Positions 1 through 5,885 of a DNA stretch of 28,240 bases are shown piece after piece. Numbering within the stretch: position 1 is the stretch's first letter; each line of letters opens with the position of its first letter. This stretch comes from Rikenellaceae bacterium. GTDB lineage: Bacteria > Bacteroidota > Bacteroidia > Bacteroidales > UBA932. The notes below the pieces were generated by a model that saw nothing but the letters and a program-made list of their open reading frames with translations, had not been told where the DNA came from and searched no databases. The stretch is from the NCBI GenBank assembly GCA_900771005.1, contig CAAGMI010000077.1, positions 1 through 28,240 on the forward strand, read 5' to 3'. The position numbers and the translations under genes were made by a program.

Positions 1-159
1 AATTACACGACATCGGGTAGTGGTCTTACATTTGATATAACACTCAAGAAAGAATCGACAAGCGGTAACCTTATGTACAAGGTTACTGCTGAGTTCAAGG
101 ACAGAGGTTCTGTTTATGCCCCATTGAAGTGTTTCCTTGTTGTAGGCAAACTTAACTAA
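1..159 (+). CDS. C-terminal end of a tail-fibre-like protein (5' end cut by window edge)
   Basis: Frame 1 is open from the first base to TAA at 157-159 (52 residues). It is rich in Thr, Ser and alternating beta-type residues, as in the C-terminal domains of phage fibres. No start codon lies in the window. The fibre gene starting at 27065 runs off the other end after exactly 392 complete codons, so joining base 28240 to base 1 keeps the frame and gives a 444-residue protein. I infer that this is the end of that gene on a circular molecule; it could instead be the end of an unrelated structural gene. After the TAA the same frame stays open for 26 more codons to a second TAA at 238-240. Confidence 0.6.
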   Translation, partial: NYTTSGSGLTFDITLKKESTSGNLMYKVTAEFKDRGSVYAPLKCFLVVGKLN

Positions 160-208
160 TCTGATTATTCCGTTGACTTTGTTTCAAACAAGAGCGTTAC
201 TATAACTA

Positions 209-228
209 CCAGGCGAACGAAGGCCTGG
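209..228 (+). other. Small stem-loop upstream of the 242 gene
   Basis: CCAGGC (209-214) and GCCTGG (223-228) form a 6-bp stem with an 8-base loop. No T-run follows, so it is not a typical terminator. The purine-rich AAGGA just after it serves as the ribosome binding site of the next gene. Confidence 0.3.
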
Positions 229-241
229 AAGGACGGATAAT

Positions 242-472
242 ATGACTACATACAGTAAAGAAACTGAAATGATTAAAGGAATGGCCGAGAGCCTTTCCTG
301 GGAAATCCAGAGCGTTCTTCTTGCGATAAGGGACGACGGAGAAATCAGAGAAACCACAATTCCGGGAAATATTCTGGAATGTTTGCATTGGGGCGAGTTC
401 ATCAAGGTGAAAGGCGGCATCGTTAAGTTGACCGACCTTGGAAAGAAACTCTCTTATTTTTGCAGCTGCTAA
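242..472 (+). CDS. Small winged-helix-like protein, 76 aa
   Basis: This short protein has a helical N-terminal half followed by a segment ending in a beta-hairpin-like stretch and the phrase KLTDLGKKLS. That phrase resembles the wing and final helix of small winged-helix DNA-binding proteins, where an LT..G pattern is common. AAGGA sits about 8 bases before the ATG. A strong terminator begins at its stop codon, so this is the last gene of its transcript. The fold assignment rests on pattern only. If real, it could be a small regulator; no partner or target is visible. Confidence 0.55.
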   Translation: MTTYSKETEMIKGMAESLSWEIQSVLLAIRDDGEIRETTIPGNILECLHWGEFIKVKGGIVKLTDLGKKLSYFCSC

Positions 473-500
473 GACTCACCAAAACGGTGGGTCTTTTTTA
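472..500 (+). terminator. Rho-independent terminator
   Basis: AGACTCACC (472-480) pairs with GGTGGGTCT (486-494) around a 5-base loop and is followed by TTTTT. It starts inside the stop codon of the 242 gene and lies just before the promoter-like box at 508, so it separates two transcription units. Confidence 0.9.
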
Positions 501-507
501 TTTTCTG

Positions 508-520
508 AAACGTCTATAAA
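508..520 (+). promoter_or_regulatory. Repeated AAACGTCTATAAA box, copy 1
   Basis: This exact 13-mer recurs upstream of other genes in the window (2973, 12556, 16599, with near copies at 3768 and 23047). It lies directly downstream of a terminator and 16 bases before the ATG at 537, with AAGAGGT as ribosome binding site in between. The TATAAA part looks like a -10 element or a T4-type late promoter (TATAAATA). I see no TTGACA-like -35. Confidence 0.6.
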
Positions 521-536
521 GACAAGAGGTACAAAT

Positions 537-1061
537 ATGTTTGAAGATATGTTTAAAAAGGCTCGTCAGGATATGGGAAGCCTTACAACAGATAAGGCTG
601 CAGACAGCGGTTTGACAAAGGACACAAAGGTTCGCCTTTCACAGATTAAGCGTGAAGAATGCACCAAGGACGCACGCAGAACCTATCAGAACGGTGAAAT
701 CAGTGGAAAAACAGGATTGATGAAGACTCCTAAAGGATGGGTTAAACCTCCTGCTAAAGGCGGAGAAAAAAAGGCAATTGGCGGAGAAGATAAGAACCTT
801 GCTCGCGAGATAGAAAATGGGAACCATTTTATGGATAAATGGTTGAGAGAAGACCCGGCTAAATTAAGTGATAAAGAGTTGATGGAAAAAAATGAAACAT
901 TGCACGATTTAGCAAAAAACACAACAGGGGAAAATTTCAAAAAACTTATGAATGCGGGGATTGGATTAGAAAATGAACTTGCAAAAAGAAACCTCCCTAC
1001 AAATCCACAGGGTATAGGATACAAAGAAGCAAAAGAAAAATCGCTTTTAAAGCCAACTTAA
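537..1061 (+). CDS. Adaptor-domain protein of modular effector type, ends at an in-frame TAA (174 aa)
   Basis: The ATG at 537 is chosen because AAGAGGT precedes it and the AAACGTCTATAAA box lies just upstream; an earlier ATG at 438 would sit inside the previous gene and terminator. Residues 49-72 carry TY..GEIS..TGL.K...WV.P, also found in the protein at 3002. The part after about residue 80 is lysine-rich, more AT-rich and unlike the first part, suggesting a swapped C-terminal module. The TAA at 1059-1061 falls in a frame that otherwise stays open to 1397. The product is thus either a truncated protein, a read-through protein or the remains of a longer one. Function unknown; the layout resembles phage minor-head/toxin-domain proteins. 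Confidence 0.7.
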   Translation: MFEDMFKKARQDMGSLTTDKAADSGLTKDTKVRLSQIKREECTKDARRTYQNGEISGKTGLMKTPKGWVKPPAKGGEKKAIGGEDKNLAREIENGNHFMDKWLREDPAKLSDKELMEKNETLHDLAKNTTGENFKKLMNAGIGLENELAKRNLPTNPQGIGYKEAKEKSLLKPT

Positions 1062-1397
1062 AAGGCTCCCTGGGATAAGAACTTAAAATCTGCATCAAGA
1101 GAAGCAGTCAGAAATATTGCTGAAATAAAAGGTATATCTGAAGCAGAAGCATTTGAAATTGTAAAAAATATTATTGATAACAATGAATATGCGACAGGTC
1201 ATAGAGCAGATGCTGCTTTGAAAGCAGTAAAAACTAGTGAAGAAACAGGCAAGCCAACTTACGTTTATATCGACCAAATGGGAGATGATGACAATACATT
1301 TGTAGTTTCAACTCACAAAGATTGGGATAAACAGGATAAAAGAATGAAATTAATGTTAGAGTTTAGAGATGGCCACGTATTCAAAGAGTATAAATGA
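1062..1397 (+). pseudogene. In-frame continuation of the 537 gene beyond the TAA (111 codons)
   Basis: The same frame continues without a stop from 1062 to TGA at 1395-1397. It begins KAPWDKNLKSASREAV and ends in a beta-rich domain with TFVVSTHKDWD. It has no credible start codon or ribosome binding site of its own, so it reads as the C-terminal domain of the upstream gene, separated by one nonsense codon. A point mutation, a sequencing error or stop-codon read-through would all explain it. Other genes here end with TAA followed directly by terminators, so a general reassignment of TAA is unlikely. Confidence 0.65.
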
Positions 1398-1401
1398 TAA
1401 T

Positions 1402-2028
1402 TTATAGAGACAAACGTATTCGTCTATCCCATAAAGTTTCATTTTCGTAAGTAAACATCATAAATCCATTTATAGCGTAACCTAAAAGCTCTTTTGAGAT
1501 AGACGATAAAGTTCTCTGTTGATCGTTATATGTGACGCCATTTTCAGAATCCCTAACAATGCAGGTAATAGATTTATCACGTAAATAATACAAAGTAGAA
1601 CCGACAGGAATCCCAAGCATATAAAAAGTTGCAGGTTGTTTCTTGGCGGTTTTTTCGTTTTCTTGGATTTGTTCCTGAGAAAGAGAACCATATTTTAATT
1701 CTGTTTTTACACCTTTTATTTCAGCATATTTTTTTATAATCATTTCTGCTTTTTCAGGAGATATATTAAAGAATTCTCTAATTCTTTCTTTTCCATTTGG
1801 GAGTTCAGCACGAGATCGTAACCCAGGGTTTATTGTGTCGATTAAAAAATGAATATCTTGCTCTGCTTGATAAGCATCGTCGAATTCCATTAAAGCGTGC
1901 AAGTGAAAAGGAAAAGGAACTGCAGATTTTGAATTGAGGGAATGTAATCGTTCATCGATATTATCAGTCATACCGATTTTTACCCAGTCTGGAAAACTAG
2001 GATTTGTAAGAATATAAATAAAAGACAT
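1402..2028 (-). CDS. T5orf172/GIY-YIG-type nuclease with RAMA-like C-terminal domain, 208 aa
   Basis: The N-terminal half has the pattern of the T5orf172 branch of the GIY-YIG superfamily: FIYILTNP, then VKIGMT.N..ERL, later REFFNISPEKAE. The C-terminal 70 residues (GSTLYYL..., SLSSIS-like stretch ending in W.RR) resemble the RAMA/DUF4357 domain seen with restriction and modification proteins, suggesting recognition of modified DNA. The ATG at 2028 follows GGAGAAGG at a good distance, so I prefer it to a TTG 18 bases upstream. It is the only minus-strand gene here, is more AT-rich than its neighbours and has a host-type promoter. That is the profile of a moron (independently acquired, self-expressed gene). 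It may act in defence, homing or inter-phage exclusion; the role is inferred. Confidence 0.8.
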   Translation of the reverse strand: MSFIYILTNPSFPDWVKIGMTDNIDERLHSLNSKSAVPFPFHLHALMEFDDAYQAEQDIHFLIDTINPGLRSRAELPNGKERIREFFNISPEKAEMIIKKYAEIKGVKTELKYGSLSQEQIQENEKTAKKQPATFYMLGIPVGSTLYYLRDKSITCIVRDSENGVTYNDQQRTLSSISKELLGYAINGFMMFTYENETLWDRRIRLSL

Positions 2029-2060
2029 AAGCACAGCCTTCTCCAATAAGGCTCAAATAA

Positions 2061-2090
2061 ATTGTAACACGCACCAAGCGTAACGGTCAA
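2061..2090 (-). promoter_or_regulatory. Sigma70-type promoter for the T5orf172 gene
   Basis: On the minus strand TTGACC (2090-2085) and TACAAT (2066-2061) are separated by 18 bases. This is close to the bacterial housekeeping consensus and points at the minus-strand ATG at 2028. It differs clearly from the boxes before the + strand phage genes. Confidence 0.65.
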
Positions 2091-2104
2091 AGGCCTATAG
2101 TGGT
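2091..2104 (+). promoter_or_regulatory. Divergent variant of the repeated box, abutting the start codon
   Basis: AGGCCTATAGTGGT lies directly before the ATG at 2105 and mirrors the arrangement at 3771 and 23050 (TCTATAAWGGT then ATG). Flanking AAAGGC (2089-2094) and GCCTTT (2111-2116) can pair, placing the ATG in a loop. No separate ribosome binding site is seen. Confidence 0.35.
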
Positions 2105-2311
2105 ATGGAAGCCTTTTTATTATCTGACCGTATCACCAAGATACAAAGTATTAACGAACAATACGACCTGGAACACAACGCGTATATTTCTTATTCTGCC
2201 GGGAAGGACAGCAACATTTTGTCGGCCTTGGTTGACCTGGCTCTTCCGGGTAACAACATCCCACGTGTATATATTGATACCGGGATAGAACTGAACGTAA
2301 TAAAACAGTTC

Positions 2312-2327
2312 GAGAGAGAGAGAGAGA
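2312..2327 (+). repeat. (GA)8 dinucleotide tract inside the PAPS-reductase-like gene
   Basis: Eight perfect GA units sit exactly where the reading frame breaks. Seven units would join the two halves in frame. Such tracts change length by strand slippage, so this is a possible on/off switch; an error or a fixed mutation is also possible. Confidence 0.8.
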
Positions 2328-2972
2328 CGATCCACGGTTTACGCATATAGCACCGTCGCAGAACATCCGCACAATCCTGGAAACATTCGGTTACCCTTTC
2401 AAGTCAAAGGAGCATAGCTGCAAACTCAACAGTCTGCATAACGGGAGCCAGGCTCCGTCTATTATGAAATATTTCAGGCTTGGTGAATATGAGAACGTGC
2501 CGAATAAATATGGTGTGCCAAAGGCACTTATATACCAACGATCACCTGACTTTAATTTACATATATCCGACGCTTGCTGCTATAAACTGAAAAAAGACCC
2601 AATCAAAGCCTGGGAAAAACAGAGCGGACGTTTTATTGGAATTCTAGGATTACGAGCAGCTGAACGCGGACAGAGAGCAAACAAGACAAACTGCGTGGCC
2701 TTTGACGGTGACAAGCTTCACCACTTTTCACCCTTACTACCGATGGACGACGCTTGGTGCGAATGGTTCATCCAGGAGAAAAAAATCGAATTACCAATCG
2801 TTTATTACCCACCTTACAACCTTAAACGAACGGGATGTAAAGGTTGCCCTTATAACACTAATCTTCAAAGCGACCTGGAAACATTAGAGCGGTTCTTCCC
2901 GGCAGAAGCAAAGCAGTGCGAGCAGATTTGGAAACCCGTGTACGAAGAATACCGCCGTATTGGATACCGTTT

Positions 2973-2985
2973 AAACGTCTATAAA
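2973..2985 (+). promoter_or_regulatory. Repeated AAACGTCTATAAA box, copy 2
   Basis: Exact copy of the 13-mer, located within the 3' end of the PAPS-reductase-like frame and 16 bases before the ATG at 3002. The spacing equals that of copy 1, and both genes encode proteins with the shared adaptor domain. Confidence 0.6.
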
Positions 2986-3001
2986 TGTAAGGTCGGACAA
3001 T

Positions 3002-3655
3002 ATGAATTTCAATTCGGTGATTGATTTATTTAATTATGCAAAACGTGATAGATACCTGGTAAGCGATGAAGCCTGGGTGGAAGATAGAACCTATCACATT
3101 GGAGAGATATCGCAAACAACAGGACTTCGGAAGTGCTTTGTAAATGGAAATATCGTGTGGTTAGACCCAAGCCAGGGCCACGACTTCTTGAACTCGAAAA
3201 TGCCAAAACAGACAGAAATTAATCTTGCAAAGTCTGCCAAGTCAGCTCGTGCAGATGGGACTATTAATTTAAACGGAAACATAAAAACAGAAGCTGCAAA
3301 ATATCTCAAATATATGAAAAACTCCTGGAATAAAAATCCTGCAAAAGTTCGCCATTTGCACGATGTAAAGGTAAAATTAAACAGTTTTAGTAATTTTCAT
3401 TTTTACCACGGCAAGAATGGTAAGCCACGAACTAAAAAGGAAATTGCAGAAAGAGCAGCGTGTTTGCCTTATGTTAGAGATATATTGGAAAGATCAGGAA
3501 AGCCAGCAGACCACCGTGTAAACCCTAAAACTAAGGAAGAATCATACACAATAGTTGGGAATGCAAATATTAATAACAAGAAACAGGAAATTGCGGTTGT
3601 AATAACTAAGCAACCTAATGGTTATTTTTACCTTTCAACATTTCAGTTGAGATAA
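3002..3655 (+). CDS. Adaptor-domain protein with PBECR-like nuclease C-terminus, 217 aa
   Basis: Residues 30-56 carry TY..GEIS..TGL.K......W..P, the module also found in the 537 gene product. A linker of about 40 residues follows. The C-terminal 120 residues contain the run from LHDVKVKL through ADHRVNPKTKEESYTIVG to a final GYFYLSTF, which resembles the phage Barnase-EndoU-ColicinE5/D-RelE-like (PBECR) domains usually fused to minor head proteins. His and Arg residues in that run could be catalytic, but I cannot assign them. The start overlaps the previous frame by 23 bases and is supported by the box at 2973. I infer a toxin-like or host-takeover RNase delivered or expressed by the phage; the family call is by pattern only. 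Confidence 0.65.
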   Translation: MNFNSVIDLFNYAKRDRYLVSDEAWVEDRTYHIGEISQTTGLRKCFVNGNIVWLDPSQGHDFLNSKMPKQTEINLAKSAKSARADGTINLNGNIKTEAAKYLKYMKNSWNKNPAKVRHLHDVKVKLNSFSNFHFYHGKNGKPRTKKEIAERAACLPYVRDILERSGKPADHRVNPKTKEESYTIVGNANINNKKQEIAVVITKQPNGYFYLSTFQLR

Positions 3656-3657
3656 AA

Positions 3658-3727
3658 AAAAGGTTCCTGCGAATTGGGAACAAGCCCAAAGCACACCGAA
3701 GTGTACCGCGTCTGCAGCGAACCTTTT
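3658..3727 (+). ncRNA. Structured RNA or branched terminator with three-way junction
   Basis: AAAAGGTTC (3658-3666) pairs with GAACCTTTT (3719-3727), and the stem extends by CTGC (3667-3670) with GCAG (3714-3717) across one bulged C. Inside are two hairpins: TTGGG/CCCAA (3674-3678, 3685-3689) and ACAC/GTGT around a CGAA loop (3693-3704). It starts three bases after the stop codon of the 3002 gene and lies before the box at 3771. The closing T-run is part of the stem, so it may act as a terminator, but the branching is unusual. No tRNA features fit. Confidence 0.5.
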
Positions 3728-3770
3728 AATTAACACTACCTCCTTATCAAACAAAAGTCAAACACAAAAT

Positions 3771-3783
3771 CGTCTATAAAGGT
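3771..3783 (+). promoter_or_regulatory. Repeated box copy 3, abutting the start codon of the methyltransferase gene
   Basis: CGTCTATAAAGGT is directly followed by the ATG at 3784. Only three bases separate TATAAA from the start codon. If TATAAA were a normal -10, transcription would start at or after the ATG, so this copy implies a leaderless message or another function. Confidence 0.5.
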
Positions 3784-5040
3784 ATGGAAGTAAAATGCAA
3801 AACACAAGATTACCTGGACTTGTCTGAACTGACAGAATTCCAGGGTGGACTCAAGGAAAGAGACGACAAGGACTACGCAAAGATTGAGAAATCAATCAAA
3901 CAGTATGGCTTCGCCTTTCCTTTTTTTGTTTGGAAACACGACGGTGTAAACCACGTGCTTGATGGACACGGACGCTACGGAGCATTGTCACGTATGGTGG
4001 CCAGGGGTGAGAAACTACCTAAGCTGCCGGTTGTATACGTTGATTGTGCTGACGAAGAAGCAGCAAGAAACCTCCTCCTTCGCCTTAACTCACAGTACGG
4101 TAAAATGACCGCAGAAACAATCATTGAGTTTATGGAAGGGTTCAAATTGGACATTGAAGATTTGTCTCTGCCAAGCGGAACAATCGATCTTCACATTGAG
4201 CCAAAGGACGAAGAAACAGTCGGAGACGATGAAGCACCAGAAGTGAACGAAGATGAAGAAGCACACTCTGTTCCTGGGGAAATGTATCAGCTCGGTGATC
4301 ATATCCTTATGTGTGGCGACTCAACCGTTGAAGAAGATGTTGCACGCTTAATGGGTGGAATCCAGGCAGACCTTGTTGTGACAGATCCACCTTATAACGT
4401 AAATATCATCGGTGGCTCACACGCAATGCCAATAGAAGAAAGAAAAACACAAGGTTATAAATCTATTCAGAATGACCGTCTTGAAGATAGCGAATTCAGA
4501 CAGTTCTTGGATTCTGCATTCAACAATATGAATAAAAATATGAAGGATGGTGCTCCTTTTTATATTTGGTATGCAAGCTGTGAAGTATATAACTTTACAG
4601 GAGCCTGCAAAGACGTCGGGTTAGATGTTCGACAGGAACTCGTGTGGAATAAATCATCACTAGTTCTTGGTCGCCAGGACTACCAATGGAAACATGAACC
4701 TTGTCTTTATGGATGGAAGGCCGGCAGTGGCCATGCCTGGTATAACGACCGCAAGCAGACGACTGTCATTGACTGTAAACGTCCTACAAAATCCGCAGAT
4801 CACCCAACAATGAAACCTGTTGAACTTTTCGAATATCAGATTAAGAACAGTTCAAAGGCCGGAGACATCGTGCTCGACTTATTCGGTGGTTCAGGAACAA
4901 CAATGATTGCTTCAGAACGTTGTGGAAGAAAGGCTCGCCTTATGGAAAAAGACCCACACTACTGTGACGTTATCCGTCGTCGCTACACCAAGTGGGCAAG
5001 AGAAAACGGTAAAGAGCCAGGCTCGGGAGCGTTGGACTAA
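3784..5040 (+). CDS. ParB-like N-terminal domain fused to DNA methyltransferase, 418 aa
   Basis: Residues 1 to about 110 form a ParB/Srx-type nuclease-like domain with the DGHGRY signature at 60-65. Residues 180-418 are an amino-methyltransferase: the catalytic motif is TDPPYNV (200-206, target adenine N6 or cytosine N4) and the AdoMet-binding motif is FGGSGTT (367-373). That order, catalytic motif first, is the beta class. An acidic linker joins the two parts. The fusion is common in phages beside the terminase genes. It probably methylates phage DNA for protection against restriction or to mark DNA for packaging. The next gene starts in its stop codon. Confidence 0.93.
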   Translation: MEVKCKTQDYLDLSELTEFQGGLKERDDKDYAKIEKSIKQYGFAFPFFVWKHDGVNHVLDGHGRYGALSRMVARGEKLPKLPVVYVDCADEEAARNLLLRLNSQYGKMTAETIIEFMEGFKLDIEDLSLPSGTIDLHIEPKDEETVGDDEAPEVNEDEEAHSVPGEMYQLGDHILMCGDSTVEEDVARLMGGIQADLVVTDPPYNVNIIGGSHAMPIEERKTQGYKSIQNDRLEDSEFRQFLDSAFNNMNKNMKDGAPFYIWYASCEVYNFTGACKDVGLDVRQELVWNKSSLVLGRQDYQWKHEPCLYGWKAGSGHAWYNDRKQTTVIDCKRPTKSADHPTMKPVELFEYQIKNSSKAGDIVLDLFGGSGTTMIASERCGRKARLMEKDPHYCDVIRRRYTKWARENGKEPGSGALD

Positions 5041-5450
5041 TGGAACACAGACAGATAAACGAAAACTTCAAAGCAATTGCAGAGCAGCTGATTGAAGAAG
5101 AACCTGCTCTCAAATCAATTAAAGATAGCAGAGTACGCATTGTATACCTGGAAAGCGACAGTTCCAAGAAAGCAAGCGGCGACAAGGTAGTTCACGGAGA
5201 ATGCGAAAAGGTCGCTCCAAAGAATCAGTGGGCAATCCACGCAGACTTCACAATAACCCTTTATGTGAATAACAACATCGGAATGTCGGAAGAACAGATT
5301 AAAGTTCTGTTGTTCCACGAATTGCTCCACGTTGGTGTAGAAGTAAAGGAAGATGGCGACGAAGCGTACAGTATCGTTCCACACGACCTTGAGGACTTTA
5401 AATATATCATCGACCGATTCGGCACTGATTGGGCAGGCCCTAAATCTTAA
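5040..5450 (+). CDS. Putative phage metallopeptidase, 136 aa
   Basis: The protein contains HELLH at residues 93-97, the zinc-binding HExxH motif, followed by an acidic stretch and HDLEDFKYIIDRFG, which fits the putative phage metallopeptidase family found near terminases. Length is typical. The start overlaps the preceding stop by one base (TAATG), indicating translational coupling to the methyltransferase. Substrate unknown; its position suggests a role in DNA processing or early takeover rather than capsid maturation, since a separate prohead protease is present at 12658. Confidence 0.8.
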   Translation: MEHRQINENFKAIAEQLIEEEPALKSIKDSRVRIVYLESDSSKKASGDKVVHGECEKVAPKNQWAIHADFTITLYVNNNIGMSEEQIKVLLFHELLHVGVEVKEDGDEAYSIVPHDLEDFKYIIDRFGTDWAGPKS

Positions 5451-5471
5451 ATTCTGTAAATGGGGTGAAAA

Positions 5472-5885
5472 ATGGCAAGTTACAAGAACACAGATAAAAA
5501 GACAGTCCTGGCTGCAATCGAAAACAGTCAGGGCATTATTTCAGTTATTGCAAAGCGTCTCGGTTGTGCCTGGGACACAGCGGAATCACTCTGTAACCGT
5601 TGGGAAGAAACACGAGAAGCACTCAACAATGAGCGTGAGTTCGTTTTGGATATGGCTGAAAGCGTAATCTTCAAGTCAATCAACAACGGTTCGGAAGCCA
5701 ATGCAAAGTGGCTCCTGGCACTCAAAGGAAAGCACCGTGGCTATGATCCACAGGCTACGCTCAAGGTGGATAATGGAGAACCGCTTAATATTCGCTTTGA
5801 TGGTCTGTCTCGTGACGAAATCGCAGCTGCAGACAACGTAGAAATCGGTGGCACAAGTGAAGAAAGCAGCACCGACGACCAGTAA
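5472..5885 (+). CDS. Terminase small subunit candidate, 137 aa
   Basis: The N-terminal 50 residues look like a helix-turn-helix (VLAAIENSQGIISVIAKRLGC, a resolvase/Hin-like DNA-recognition pattern). A helical central part with NNGSEANAKWLLALKGKHRGYDP follows, typical of small terminase proteins that pick the packaging site. The C-terminus is acidic and Ser-rich. It directly precedes the large subunit and overlaps its start, as expected. The site it recognises is not identified. Confidence 0.75.
   Translation: MASYKNTDKKTVLAAIENSQGIISVIAKRLGCAWDTAESLCNRWEETREALNNEREFVLDMAESVIFKSINNGSEANAKWLLALKGKHRGYDPQATLKVDNGEPLNIRFDGLSRDEIAAADNVEIGGTSEESSTDDQ

Larger units (their letters stand above)
2105..3024 (+). 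pseudogene. PAPS-reductase-like protein, out of frame at a (GA)8 tract
   Basis: Residues 1 to about 70 (2105-2325) contain the PP-loop ISYSAGKDS and the strand VYIDTGIEL of the phosphoadenosine-phosphosulfate reductase/ATP pyrophosphatase fold. The frame then ends at a TAG (2348-2350). The missing middle, with PSQNIRTILETFGYPFKSKE, is open in another frame from about 2326 and leads into the C-terminal part with GLRAAERGQRAN and the Cys motif GCKGCPYN. Removing one GA unit at 2312-2327 restores a single protein of about 306 residues. Phage homologues often sit next to ParB-like/methyltransferase genes, as here; DNA sulfur modification (DndC-like) or other base chemistry is possible but unproven. 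As written the gene is off. Confidence 0.8.

Noticed and set aside
2029..2046. TTG start six codons upstream of the T5orf172 gene start
   Set aside because: That TTG lies within the GGAGAAGG ribosome binding site region that serves the ATG at 2028.
3658..3727. tRNA or tmRNA at the structured element
   Set aside because: No TTC arm, anticodon-like loop or acceptor CCA; two inner hairpins only. No other tRNA-like cloverleaf was seen in the window.
3656..3730. Read-through extension of the 3002 gene (25 open codons after TAA)
   Set aside because: The stretch is fully explained by the structured RNA element, and a run of this length without a stop is not unusual.
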